Shown here piece by piece: positions 1 to 8,207 of a DNA stretch of 59,009 nt. Location of the stretch: positions 1 through 59,009 of the forward strand of contig JAISTB010000004.1 in NCBI GenBank assembly GCA_031272775.1, written 5' to 3'. This DNA is from Fusobacteriaceae bacterium (GTDB lineage: Bacteria; Fusobacteriota; Fusobacteriia; Fusobacteriales; Fusobacteriaceae). How positions within the stretch are numbered: the first letter of the stretch is position 1; each line of letters begins with the position of its first letter. A program made the position numbers and the translations under genes. The notes under the pieces are model-generated. The model saw only the letters and a program-made list of their open reading frames with translations. It did not search any database and was not told the DNA's origin.

Positions 1-106
1 AGCATAGCTACGGAGGTACACCCGGATCCATTCCGAACCCGGCAGTTAAGTCCGTAAACGCTGAAAGTACTTGGAGGGCAGCCTCCCGGGATGACAGGAA
101 CTTGCC
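1..106 (+). rRNA. rrf: 5S rRNA, 3' part (cut by window edge)
   Basis: The conserved 5S blocks CATTCCGAACCCGGCAGTTAAG and GCTGAAAGTACTTGG are present in order, and the sequence ends in the usual 3' stem region CAGGAACTTGCC. The 5' end lies outside the window. It is the last gene of an rRNA operon reading into this segment. A run of seven T follows at 111-117. Confidence 0.93.
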
Positions 107-122
107 AAGCTTTTTTTATACG

Positions 123-155
123 AAAAAACCCGGCCGTTGGCCGGGCGTCATTTTT
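123..155. terminator. Probably bidirectional terminator between 5S rRNA and marR-like gene
   Basis: A perfect 7-bp stem CCCGGCC/GGCCGGG (129-135 with 139-145, loop GTT) has an A run on its left and a T run on its right at 151-155. Read on the minus strand it ends the MarR-family gene with a six-T tract; read on the plus strand it could end the rRNA transcript. Confidence 0.75.
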
Positions 156-168
156 CCGGATTCCCGCT

Positions 169-705
169 TCAGCCCTTGGACACGATGATTTTCGTATATT
201 CCTGAAGCACCTTGAAAAAGGTGTCCATTTCCCTAGGGCTGAATTTTTTCATGAGCTTTTTGAACGTCTTGACCACGTCCACATTGTCGTAATGCTTGTG
301 GCACAGCGTAAATTTCTTCGCCTTGTCCGTCGGGTGCAGATAAAAGAACTTGGCGTTTTTGTCGGAGATCTCTCGATAGACGTAACCGCCGTTGATCAGG
401 GTTTTCACGGTCTGGGAGAGGGCGCTCGGGGTCTTTTCCCATTTTTTGGCGAGTTCCCCTACGGTAATGCCCGGATTTTCCACGATATCCACGAGGACGT
501 GGGCTTCGACCACGCTGAGTTTTCCCTCGTTTGAGCCGTAGTCCTTCTTGACATTGGAGTAGGAGGAATAGGTCCAGACAAATTTATACAGGATTTCAAA
601 TTTCGGATTGAGCTTCGCGAAGCGCGCTATGATGTCTTCTTCAGGTTCGTTTTCCGCTATCCACACATTCTTGATTTCATCGATAAAAAAGTTTTCTTTA
701 CTCAT
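169..705 (-). CDS. MarR-family transcriptional regulator
   Basis: This 178-residue protein has the MarR layout: N-terminal helices, then a winged helix (about residues 70-140) with the recognition stretch GELAKKWEKTPSALSQTV and a wing around YVYREISDKNAKFFYLHPT, then a C-terminal dimerisation helix. MarR proteins bind short palindromes as dimers and usually act as ligand-relieved repressors. The gene is transcribed away from the DUF401 gene, whose promoter lies in the shared 244-bp gap and carries an AT palindrome just after the -10 box. Nearly the same promoter recurs before the permease at 3642 and the PatB copy at 5510, so I infer that it controls all three units. The start is supported by GAGG upstream of ATG at 703-705. 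The ligand is unknown. Confidence 0.85.
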   Translation of the reverse strand: MSKENFFIDEIKNVWIAENEPEEDIIARFAKLNPKFEILYKFVWTYSSYSNVKKDYGSNEGKLSVVEAHVLVDIVENPGITVGELAKKWEKTPSALSQTVKTLINGGYVYREISDKNAKFFYLHPTDKAKKFTLCHKHYDNVDVVKTFKKLMKKFSPREMDTFFKVLQEYTKIIVSKG

Positions 706-849
706 CCCATGACCTCAATTCATTTTCCTTCTTGATGTTGGTACAATTTTATCATAATTCAACGGGTTTGGCAAACAAAAATTGCTTTTTGCGCAAAGAA
801 ATTCATGAATTTGATTTTCTCCGGCAACAAAAGAATCCAAAAAAAACGC

Positions 850-903
850 TTGACATTTTAGATTCTTAGTATATAATGTAATTAACATTTAATATTCTAA
901 AAT
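850..903 (+). promoter_or_regulatory. Promoter P1 with putative MarR operator
   Basis: TTGACA (850-855), a 16-nt spacer and TATAAT (872-877) form a near-ideal sigma-70 promoter. The perfect palindrome ATTAACATTTAAT (881-893) lies over the expected start of transcription. A wider inverted repeat ATTTTAGA (855-862)/TCTAAAAT (896-903) brackets the promoter. The same layout recurs at 3479 and 5249. Confidence 0.8.
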
Positions 904-949
904 ATAAGGGCATATTGACATAAACTTTATACTGGACAGGGTGATATCC

Positions 950-2149
950 ATGGAAATGCTAAAATTGGTCGTCGTTTTTGCCGGAATCATGATTTTTATC
1001 CGAAAACCGCTCTGGTTTGCCATATCGGTCGGCGTCGTGATCGCCGTGTTGATTTTTCGGATTCCTTTTTTTACCTCACTTTCCCTCGCCAAAAAAGCGG
1101 TCACGAGCTGGGATACCGTCTCGCTCGTCCTGGCCTTTTATACGATCACCTTTGTGCAAAGAATGATGGAAAGCCGGAAGATGATCAAGACGGCCGAAGT
1201 CGCCGTTGACAATCTCTTCAACAGCAAACGGATCACCTGCATGCTGACGCCTTTCGTAATCGGCCTGCTGCCGGCGGCGGGCGCGGTCCTCATCGCGGCC
1301 CCCATTGTGGAAAACGCGGCGGGGGACAATTTGAGCGTACCCGAAAAGACCTTCGTGACCTCGTATTTCCGGCATATCTCCGAGGCCTTTATGCCTACGT
1401 ATTCGGGCATTCTGCTGGCCTTACAGCTCTCCAAAGTCGATATGACAAAATTCGTGCTCGGGATGCTTCCGATGATGGCTTGCCTCTTTGCCCTGGGCTA
1501 TATTTTCTATATCCGCAAGATTCCCAAAATCGAGACCGCGCCGAAAAAGTCCGACAAGGGCGAGGACGTCAAAAACTTCTGCCTCGGTTTGTGGCCCATT
1601 ATCGTAACGATCATCATCGTGCTGACGACCCATATCGCGGTCTACAAGGCGGTCATTCCCGTGATCGTGGTTCTCGCCTTCACGCGCAAGTTTTCCCTGA
1701 AGGAAATTCTGCCGTTCTTCCGGACGGCCTTTGAGTCCAAACAGATCGTCAATACGATCATTATCATGATTTTCAAGGAATTGCTGACCTATACGGGCAT
1801 CATCGGGCGTATGCCCGGGTATTTCTCAAAACTGCCGGTACCCACCGTCGTCATCTTCGGGATTATTTTCCTCGTGGTACCCATTGTAAGCGGATCCCAG
1901 GCGACCATCGCCCTGGCGCTGCCGCTGGCTTACGCCGCCATGCCCAATGGGGGCCTGCCTTTGATGATTTTCCTCATGTGTCTCGTCTATATCGCCATGC
2001 AAATGTCCCCAACCCATGTCTGTCTTGCCATTGTCGTAGAGCGCTTCAAGGTATCCTTTATCGATCTCGTCAGGAAGACGGTCCCCGTGGCGCTGTCATT
2101 TATCGCCATTTGCAGCGTTTATTCTTATCTCTTGTATTTTATCGGCTGA
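950..2149 (+). CDS. DUF401-family integral membrane protein (putative transporter)
   Basis: This strongly hydrophobic protein of 399 residues has about ten predicted membrane segments and reads as a DUF401-type protein, a family distantly related to the ion-transporter superfamily of GntP/ArsB-like carriers. Glycine/proline-rich re-entrant-looking stretches occur at GLLPAAGAVLIAAPIVENAA and VVPIVSGSQATIALALPLAY, in positions expected of the two halves of such carriers. The ATG at 950 is preferred over the in-frame GTG at 941 because AGGGTG sits about six bases before it. It is the first gene after promoter P1 and is followed by a PatB-like gene, so export or import of an amino-acid-derived acid is plausible. 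The substrate is not shown by the sequence. Confidence 0.7.
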   Translation: MEMLKLVVVFAGIMIFIRKPLWFAISVGVVIAVLIFRIPFFTSLSLAKKAVTSWDTVSLVLAFYTITFVQRMMESRKMIKTAEVAVDNLFNSKRITCMLTPFVIGLLPAAGAVLIAAPIVENAAGDNLSVPEKTFVTSYFRHISEAFMPTYSGILLALQLSKVDMTKFVLGMLPMMACLFALGYIFYIRKIPKIETAPKKSDKGEDVKNFCLGLWPIIVTIIIVLTTHIAVYKAVIPVIVVLAFTRKFSLKEILPFFRTAFESKQIVNTIIIMIFKELLTYTGIIGRMPGYFSKLPVPTVVIFGIIFLVVPIVSGSQATIALALPLAYAAMPNGGLPLMIFLMCLVYIAMQMSPTHVCLAIVVERFKVSFIDLVRKTVPVALSFIAICSVYSYLLYFIG

Positions 2150-2208
2150 TCTGCTATGATAAAGTATGGTTGGAAAGGTGAAAATGATATCAGGAGGTGT
2201 TTTTCGTT

Positions 2209-3396
2209 ATGCAATATGATTTTACGACAAAGGTTTCACGAAAAGGACAGGGGTCTTCCAAGTGGGAGCAGATGTACGGCTGGAATCCCAATGTCAAAGA
2301 AGGCGTCGTTCCGCTTTCCGTAGCGGACATGGAATTCAAGATGATCCCCGAGGTCATCGCCGGACTCAAGGAATTTCTCGATGTGGCGATCCTGGGCTAT
2401 ACGAAGTCGCCGCCCTCGTTTATCGACGCGGTCCAGTCCTGGTGCGAACGCCGTTACGGCTATAAGCTCGAAAAAGACTGGCTCATCGCGACGCCGGGCG
2501 TCGTCAACGCCTTTTACGCCGCGGTCAACGCTTTTACGAAACCCGGCGAAGGGGTCGTCCTCATGCGCCCCATCTATTATCCCATGTCGGCCGCCATCAA
2601 CAAAAACGGGCGTAAACTGGTCAATTGTCCGCTGATCGAAACCGACGGCTATTACACGATTGATTTTGAGAAATTTGACGCGCTTTCGGCCGCCCCCGAC
2701 GTAAAACTGCTGATCTTTTGCAGCCCGCACAATCCCGTGGGTCGCGTCTGGACGAAGGAAGAGCTGGAAAAACTGGCCGCCATCGCGATCAAGAACAACC
2801 TGATTGTCGTATCGGACGAGATTCACTGCGATCTCATCATGCCGGGATATCAACACACGGTCATGGCCACGCTGGGTAAAGAAATCGAGAACCGCCTGAT
2901 CACGTGCTTCGCGCCTTCCAAGACCTTCAATCTCGCCGGTCTCGCCACCTCGGCCGTCGTCATCGCCGACGCCGGATTGCGTAATACCTACAATGACACG
3001 TTGCAGGTCATGCGCAGCGCCAACGTCAATATCCTCGGCTACAAGGCCTGTGAGATCGCCTATAACGAGGGGGAAGCCTGGCTGGCCGAGCTCATTCAGG
3101 TACTGGACGCCAATCAAAAACTCGTCAAAAGCTATTTTGAGGAAAATTTCCCGAAAATCAAAGCGCCCCTTATTGAGGGAACCTACCTGCAATGGCTGGA
3201 TTTTCGTCCTTTGGGCCTCTCCGACGAGGAATTGGAGCGCTTTATGCACATGGACGCGGAATTCTTCACGGACGAAGGCTATGTCTTCGGACCGGAAGGA
3301 AGCGGCTTCGAGCGGATCAATCTCGCGGCCCCGACTTCCGTGATCAGGGAATCCGTCGAACGCCTCGGCGCCGCCCTCAAAAAGATTTACCGATAA
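2209..3396 (+). CDS. patB: PatB/MalY-type PLP-dependent C-S lyase/aminotransferase, copy 1
   Basis: A fold-type I PLP enzyme of 395 residues. SPHNPVGR (172-179), SDEIHCD (202-208) and the PLP lysine in APSKTFNLAG (K238) are all present, and the opening ADMEF motif is typical of the MalY/PatB group. Family members are cystathionine beta-lyases or cysteine-S-conjugate beta-lyases releasing thiol, pyruvate and ammonia; some are aminotransferases. The start is ATG 2209, since the strong AGGAGGTG at 2192-2199 contains the alternative GTG. The gene is the first copy of a duplicated pair: about four of five residues match the protein at 5510. It follows the DUF401 gene at short distance and is followed by a terminator. 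The actual substrate is not determined. Confidence 0.85.
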   Translation: MQYDFTTKVSRKGQGSSKWEQMYGWNPNVKEGVVPLSVADMEFKMIPEVIAGLKEFLDVAILGYTKSPPSFIDAVQSWCERRYGYKLEKDWLIATPGVVNAFYAAVNAFTKPGEGVVLMRPIYYPMSAAINKNGRKLVNCPLIETDGYYTIDFEKFDALSAAPDVKLLIFCSPHNPVGRVWTKEELEKLAAIAIKNNLIVVSDEIHCDLIMPGYQHTVMATLGKEIENRLITCFAPSKTFNLAGLATSAVVIADAGLRNTYNDTLQVMRSANVNILGYKACEIAYNEGEAWLAELIQVLDANQKLVKSYFEENFPKIKAPLIEGTYLQWLDFRPLGLSDEELERFMHMDAEFFTDEGYVFGPEGSGFERINLAAPTSVIRESVERLGAALKKIYR

Positions 3397-3419
3397 ATCC
3401 GACAAATCCTTCTTCAAGG

Positions 3420-3448
3420 CCGTCGCGGACATTTCTGCGGCGGTTTTT
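3420..3448 (+). terminator. Rho-independent terminator after patB copy 1
   Basis: A 9-bp G+C-rich stem (3420-3428 with 3435-3443, two G-T pairs) is followed by TTTTT. It separates the DUF401-patB unit from the next promoter. Confidence 0.75.
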
Positions 3449-3478
3449 GTATACATAAAAATATTCTTAGACGCCTAC

Positions 3479-3530
3479 TTGACATTTTGGAAATCTAATG
3501 TATAATGATATTAACAATTAAATATCTTAA
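3479..3530 (+). promoter_or_regulatory. Promoter P2 with putative MarR operator
   Basis: TTGACA (3479-3484), 16-nt spacer, TATAAT (3501-3506), then ATTAACAATTAAAT (3510-3523) at the expected transcription start. It differs from promoter P3 at only a few positions over more than 50 bp. An upstream GTATACATAAAAA (from 3449) is also shared with P3. Confidence 0.8.
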
Positions 3531-3576
3531 ATTTTCATCCAGTTTTCAAAATTTTTACAGACAGGGGAGCGCACAA

Positions 3577-3645
3577 CTGAAAACGAGCGAAATCGCGGAC
3601 TTACATGGCAGGGGAAGACCAAACTTTCAGGAGGAAAGAATATGA
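3577..3645 (+). other. Possible 22-codon leader ORF (CTG start) ending on the permease start
   Basis: A reading frame opens at CTG 3577 behind AGGGGAG and closes with a TGA that overlaps the ATG of the permease (ATGA at 3642-3645), an arrangement suited to translational coupling. It encodes KTSEIADLHGRGRP near its start. The paralogous leader at 5349 keeps most of these codons, with an ATG start and with several of the differences silent or conservative. It may be a regulatory leader peptide or the relic of a lost gene start. Confidence 0.35.
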
Positions 3646-4988
3646 GTGAAACATTGACATCGACAAAGGACTTGAAAAGAACACTCGGCTTCTGGGATCT
3701 CATGGGGGCGTCAGTCGGCCAGATTATCGGCGCGGGGATCATGTCCCTGACCGGAGTCGCCATCGGCATGACCGGCCGGTCCGTTCCCATCGCGTTTATC
3801 GTTTCCGCCATTATGGTAGTCGTTTCCTGGTACCCCGCCACATTGATCAACTCCATCGGTCGTTTCCGGGGAGGGCAATATTCCATTATCGGTAGTCTGG
3901 TCAGCGAAAAATTGACCGGCGCCTGGACAATCATCTTTATTCTGAGAAACGTATCGCTTTCCATGTACTGCCTGTCCTTCGCGGACTACGCGCTGCCGTT
4001 TCTGCCGATGCTTCCGAGAAAATCCATCGCCATCGGGATCCTGGTTCTCATGTATGTGCTGAATTATTTGGGGATCGACGCCTTCGCCAAATTACAGAAC
4101 GTGATCGTATTCGCGCTTGTTCTGGCTCTGACGTTGTTTTCCATTTACGGACTGCGGAAAGTCAATATGGGTTCCTACATGGACGACACGTGGATGATGG
4201 GCGGTTGGCTCGGTCTGGCCAGATCCGCCGCGCAACTGACCTTTGCCACGGGAGGCGCCAACGTGATCATCAATCTTTCTGGCGAGGCGAAAAATCCTGC
4301 CCGGGATATTCCGTGGGTAATGATCACGTCCACAATCGGCGTCGCGGTGCTTTACGCGTTCATGGCAACCATCGCGGCGGGCGTATTGCCGACTCATGAA
4401 GTGGCCAATCAGCCGCTGACAAAAGTTGCCCAGACATTCCTTCCCCGCGGACTCTATGTATTCTTTATCATCGGGGGCGCGTGGATGGCCTTGATCTCGA
4501 CGCTCAATTCGCAGTTGGCGTCCTGCACGAAACCGTTGATGCAAGCCTGTAACGACGGCTGGCTTCCGAACAAGATCGCCAGATTGCATAAAAAATACCG
4601 GACGCCGGTTATTCTGCTGACCATATTCTTTATGGTCGGTCTGCTTCCCATCGTGTTCAATTTCTCGATCAGCGTTCTTTCGAGAATCACATCGACTCTC
4701 GGCAGCGTGACCAGTATGTTTATCGCGGCCGGATTGCTCAATATCAAAAAAAGATATCCGAAACAATGGGCAAAATCCGTTCTGCACTGCAGCGACGGCA
4801 TGAGAACGTTCTGGGTAGTTGTCGCCTGTCTGATTCTCCTGATGCAGGCTATTCTCCTCGGAAGCAGTCTCCCGCTGCCGATGCTGATCGGCAATATCGT
4901 TGTGGTTGTCGTGGGCTTCATTTTTGCCGAAGTGCGCTTTAAGAGCGGCAATGTGCATATTGAAAACAGCGTGGAAGTCGAGGAGTAA
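3642..4988 (+). CDS. APC-superfamily amino-acid permease, copy 1
   Basis: A 448-residue protein with about twelve predicted membrane helices. The first helix carries GQIIGAGIM, the glycine-rich substrate-binding turn of APC (amino acid-polyamine-organocation) carriers, followed by SLTGVAIGMTG. FATGGANVIINLSGEAKNP matches the helix 6 region, where family members keep a Phe/Gly-rich turn and a glutamate. It would import an amino acid across the inner membrane by cation coupling or exchange. It is transcribed from P2, follows the PatB-like gene and is a close paralogue of the permease at 6733. A sulfur amino acid or a related PatB substrate is a reasonable guess from context only. AGGAGG lies ahead of ATG 3642. 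Confidence 0.85.
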   Translation: MSETLTSTKDLKRTLGFWDLMGASVGQIIGAGIMSLTGVAIGMTGRSVPIAFIVSAIMVVVSWYPATLINSIGRFRGGQYSIIGSLVSEKLTGAWTIIFILRNVSLSMYCLSFADYALPFLPMLPRKSIAIGILVLMYVLNYLGIDAFAKLQNVIVFALVLALTLFSIYGLRKVNMGSYMDDTWMMGGWLGLARSAAQLTFATGGANVIINLSGEAKNPARDIPWVMITSTIGVAVLYAFMATIAAGVLPTHEVANQPLTKVAQTFLPRGLYVFFIIGGAWMALISTLNSQLASCTKPLMQACNDGWLPNKIARLHKKYRTPVILLTIFFMVGLLPIVFNFSISVLSRITSTLGSVTSMFIAAGLLNIKKRYPKQWAKSVLHCSDGMRTFWVVVACLILLMQAILLGSSLPLPMLIGNIVVVVVGFIFAEVRFKSGNVHIENSVEVEE

Positions 4989-5034
4989 AAATCAGCCTTG
5001 ACCTCTTTCCGCGTATTCTGTCATTCTCACCAAA

Positions 5035-5070
5035 AATTCCGCCGCGGAGTAATTCGCGACGGAATTTTGT
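5035..5070 (+). terminator. Terminator after permease copy 1
   Basis: A 12-bp stem with one mismatch (5035-5046 with 5055-5066) is followed by TTTTG. It is the counterpart of the terminator at 8134: both are preceded by a TTGACCTCTT sequence, so the downstream region was duplicated together with the gene. The remaining 5071-5248 is A+T-rich and I see nothing else in it. Confidence 0.7.
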
Positions 5071-5248
5071 ATTTAATTTCCTTAATCGTGTATTTGCTGT
5101 CACATGACGCCGGGCCGGTTTTTTTTTGACGCACGAAAAAAATACGGATTTTTTGGTATTTGTGATGACTTTAACTCATATATTACTACAGAAATCAGGA
5201 ATTATTTGTATACATAAAAAATCAGTCAAAATTATTTCGATTTCCCTC

Positions 5249-5300
5249 TTGACATTTTAGAAATTTAATGTATAATGATATTAACAATTAAATATCTTAA
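5249..5300 (+). promoter_or_regulatory. Promoter P3 with putative MarR operator
   Basis: TTGACA (5249-5254), 16-nt spacer, TATAAT (5271-5276), then ATTAACAATTAAAT (5280-5293). It is nearly identical to P2 and closely similar to P1. The left arm ATTTTAGA is the same as in P1. Confidence 0.8.
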
Positions 5301-5348
5301 GTTTTTCATCAAGTTTTCAACAACTTTTACGGACAGGGGAGTGCACAA

Positions 5349-5447
5349 ATGAAGACGCGAGAAATCAAAGACTTACATGGCAGGGGGAGACGACGCAAAT
5401 CCGAAAAAACCGCGGTAGACAGCCGGGGTGGGGTTTGCGGGGGTTGA
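5349..5447 (+). other. Possible 32-codon leader ORF before patB copy 2
   Basis: ATG 5349 lies seven bases after AGGGGAG and opens a frame reading MKTREIKDLHGRGRRRK in its first half, ending at TGA 5445-5447. The first part is the paralogue of the leader ORF at 3577. Compared with that leader, about 100 bp (roughly 5389-5486) are inserted before the common AACTTTCAGGAGG ribosome-binding region. Function is unknown; the conserved basic DLHGRGR stretch is the notable part. Confidence 0.35.
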
Positions 5448-5509
5448 ACTTGCTTTTTTCTTTACCGCAATGATTTCATTTAACCGAACTTTCAGGAGGT
5501 GCACAGGTA

Positions 5510-6697
5510 ATGAGTTACGATTTTACATCGAAAGTATCAAGAAAAGGACAGGGATCAAGCAAATGGGAACAGATGTACGGCTGGAATCCCAACACGAAAG
5601 AAGGCGTCGTTCCTTTGTCCGTGGCGGACATGGAATTCAAGATGATGCCGGAAGTCATCGAGGGATTGAAGAAATTCCTTGACGTAGCGATTCTCGGCTA
5701 CACGAAACTGCCCCCGGGATTCGTCAGCGCGGTCATGAGCTGGACCGAGCGGCGCTACGGCTACAAGATCAAGAAAGAATGGCTTGTGGCGACGCCGGGC
5801 GTCGTAAACGCCTTTTACGCGGCGGTCAACGCCTTCACGGAACCGGGAGACGGCGTTATCGTTATGCGACCCATCTACTATCCCATGTCGGCCGCCATCG
5901 ACCGGAACAAACGGACGCTGGTCAATTGCCCGTTGATCGAAACCGACGGTTATTATACGATCGATTTTGACAAATTTGACGAGCTCTCGGCCGATCCCAA
6001 CGTCAAAATGCTGATTTTCTGCAGCCCGCACAATCCCGTTGGCCGCGTCTGGACAAAGGAAGAGCTGGAAAAACTGGCCGCCATCGCGGTCAAGAACAAC
6101 CTGGTTGTCGTATCGGACGAGATCCACTGCGACCTCATCATGCCCGGAAACAAGCACACGGTTATGGCCACCATCGGTAAAGACATCGAAGACAGACTGA
6201 TCACGTGCTTCGCGCCTTCCAAGACCTTCAACCTGGCCGGGCTTGCGACCTCCGCCATCATCATCGCCAACGACAAAATGCGCGACAAGTATAACGACAC
6301 GCTACTCACCATGCGGAGCGCCAGCGTCAATATCCTCGGCTACAAGGCCTGCGAGATTGCCTATACCGAAGGGGAAAAATGGCTTGACGAATTGATCGCC
6401 GTTTTGGACGCGAACCAGAAACTCGTGAAGAAATATTTTGAGGACAATTTCCCGAAGCTGAAAGCGCCCCTGATCGAGGGTACCTACCTGCAATGGCTCG
6501 ATTTCAGAGCTCTGGGGCTCTCCGATGAAGCGCTGGAAGAATTCATGCACATGGACGCGGAGTTCTTTACGGATGAGGGTTATGTATTCGGCCCCGAGGG
6601 AAGCGGTTTTGAACGGGTAAACCTCGCCGCCCCCACGGAAGTCATCAAAGAAGCCATAGAGCGCTTGGGCGCATCCCTCAAAAAGATCTATAAATAA
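5510..6697 (+). CDS. patB: PatB/MalY-type PLP-dependent C-S lyase/aminotransferase, copy 2
   Basis: A second 395-residue member of the MalY/PatB family, with the same motifs as copy 1: ADMEF near the N-terminus, SPHNPVGR, SDEIHCD and the PLP-binding lysine in PSKTFNLAG. Differences from copy 1 are scattered and mostly conservative, which suggests an active duplicate rather than a decaying one. The start ATG 5510 follows CAGGAGGTG. Unlike copy 1, this gene lies directly behind a MarR-type promoter (P3) and is followed by its permease after only 35 bp, so P3-patB-permease-terminator forms a complete operon. Confidence 0.85.
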   Translation: MSYDFTSKVSRKGQGSSKWEQMYGWNPNTKEGVVPLSVADMEFKMMPEVIEGLKKFLDVAILGYTKLPPGFVSAVMSWTERRYGYKIKKEWLVATPGVVNAFYAAVNAFTEPGDGVIVMRPIYYPMSAAIDRNKRTLVNCPLIETDGYYTIDFDKFDELSADPNVKMLIFCSPHNPVGRVWTKEELEKLAAIAVKNNLVVVSDEIHCDLIMPGNKHTVMATIGKDIEDRLITCFAPSKTFNLAGLATSAIIIANDKMRDKYNDTLLTMRSASVNILGYKACEIAYTEGEKWLDELIAVLDANQKLVKKYFEDNFPKLKAPLIEGTYLQWLDFRALGLSDEALEEFMHMDAEFFTDEGYVFGPEGSGFERVNLAAPTEVIKEAIERLGASLKKIYK

Positions 6698-6732
6698 AAA
6701 AATACGCAATTAAACCCCCAGGAGGAAATAAA

Positions 6733-8079
6733 ATGAGTGAAAGATTAACCTCTACAAAAGATTTGAAAAGAACACTCGGATTTTGGGATTTAATGGGCGC
6801 TGCCGTAGGCCAGATTATCGGCGCGGGGATCATGTCCCTGACCGGCGTCGCCATCGGTATGACCGGACGGTCCGTTCCCATCGCGTTTATGTTGGCGGCG
6901 TTTATGACGGTATTTTCCTGGCTGCCGATGACAATGGTCAATTCCGCGGCGAGATATCGCGGCGGAAACTATTCCGTAATCAGCACGCTGGTGAACAAAA
7001 AGTTGACCGGCGCGTATCTGATCATCTACATCCTTTCGAACGTATCACTTTCCATGTACTGCCTGTCCTTTGCGGACTACGCGCTGCCCTTTGTGCCGGT
7101 CGTTCCCCGGAAGTTGCTGGCTCTGGGCATCCTGGCCTTCATGTATATTCTGAATTGCGCCGGAATCGACGCCTTCGCGAAGGTACAAAACGTAATCGTG
7201 CTTTGTCTTGTTATCGCGCTTGCGGCGTTTTCCGCCTATGGTTTCGGGAAAATCGACTGGAAGACCTATATGGACAGCACATTTATGATGGGCGGAAAAT
7301 TGGGCTTGGCGCGAGCGGCCTGTCAGTTGACCTTTGCGACCGGCGGCGCCAGTATGATCGTAAATCTTTCCGGAGAAGCGAAAAATCCAGCTTCCGATAT
7401 TCCGAAGGTCATGATCATTTCCACGGTCAGCGTCGCGATTCTGTACGGCTTCATGGCTTGTATCGCGGCCGGCGTATTGCCGACCCATGAAGTGGCGAAC
7501 CAGTCTCTCGTTAAGGTTGCCAGCACCATTTTGCCGAAGCCGATGTATGTCTTCTTCATTATCGGCGGCGCGTGGATGGCTCTGATCTCCACCCTGAATT
7601 CCCAGTTGGCCGCCATCACAAAGCCCTTTATGCAAGGCGCAAATGACGGATGGTTGCCGAGTTGGGTCGCCACGCTGCACAAGACAAGAAGAACCCCCAT
7701 CGTTCTGTTGACCATGTTCCTGTTCGTAGGTGGAATTCCCATTATCACCGGGCTTCCGATCTCCGTACTGTCCAGACTGGTTACGACCGTAGGATCGGTG
7801 ACGAACTGCATGCTCGCGTCGAGTCTGCTGTTTATCGATAAAAAGCTGCCGAAGGAACTGTGGGCCAATTCCCCGATGCATGTCAGCGACGGTCTGCGAA
7901 AATTCCTTGTAATCTTCGCGATCCTGATCTTCGCCATGCAGGGAATCCTGCTCGGAAGCTCGCTGCCGACAAATATCCTGCTGCTGAACATCGCGACCGT
8001 TATCGTGGCTTTGATCTTCGCGTATGTCCGCTACGGAAGCGGCAAAGTGAAAATCGAGGAAAGCTGGGAAGCCAGATAA
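6733..8079 (+). CDS. APC-superfamily amino-acid permease, copy 2
   Basis: A 448-residue paralogue of the permease at 3642, with the same length, the same GQIIGAGIM turn in helix 1 and the same ATGGASMIVNLSGEAKNP region in helix 6. It is predicted to be an inner-membrane amino-acid carrier with about twelve helices. It lies 35 bp behind patB copy 2, with CAGGAGG before ATG 6733, so uptake and breakdown of one amino acid are probably co-expressed. The divergence between the two permeases is greatest in hydrophobic segments and in the helix 3 region (RGGNYSV against RGGQYSI), so the substrate ranges could differ. Confidence 0.85.
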   Translation: MSERLTSTKDLKRTLGFWDLMGAAVGQIIGAGIMSLTGVAIGMTGRSVPIAFMLAAFMTVFSWLPMTMVNSAARYRGGNYSVISTLVNKKLTGAYLIIYILSNVSLSMYCLSFADYALPFVPVVPRKLLALGILAFMYILNCAGIDAFAKVQNVIVLCLVIALAAFSAYGFGKIDWKTYMDSTFMMGGKLGLARAACQLTFATGGASMIVNLSGEAKNPASDIPKVMIISTVSVAILYGFMACIAAGVLPTHEVANQSLVKVASTILPKPMYVFFIIGGAWMALISTLNSQLAAITKPFMQGANDGWLPSWVATLHKTRRTPIVLLTMFLFVGGIPIITGLPISVLSRLVTTVGSVTNCMLASSLLFIDKKLPKELWANSPMHVSDGLRKFLVIFAILIFAMQGILLGSSLPTNILLLNIATVIVALIFAYVRYGSGKVKIEESWEAR

Positions 8080-8133
8080 GGACTTTATACCAAAACGTTG
8101 ACCTCTTCCTATGTATCATATAATTCTCATCCA

Positions 8134-8170
8134 AAAGCCCGCCGCGGATCAATTCGCGGCGGGCTTTCCT
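8134..8170 (+). terminator. Terminator after permease copy 2
   Basis: A perfect 13-bp stem (8134-8146 with 8155-8167, loop GATCAATT) runs into CTTTCCTTT. It ends the P3 operon and faces the minus-strand group starting at 8208. Confidence 0.8.
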
Positions 8171-8207
8171 TTAACCGGATGCGGAAGACCGGCAAGGGTT
8201 GAGAAGC

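Noticed and set aside
91-534. Plus-strand frame of 147 codons
   Set aside because: It is antisense to the MarR-family gene, lacks a ribosome site and begins within the 5S gene.
5071-5248. A+T-rich gap searched for an RNA or gene
   Set aside because: It contains no stable hairpin, no frame of useful size and no motif besides the GTATACATAAAAA shared with the P2 upstream region.
8098-8124. TTGACC...TATAAT just before the terminator at 8134
   Set aside because: The spacer is only 15 nt and a strong terminator follows at once; the matching place at about 4997 lacks the -10 box.
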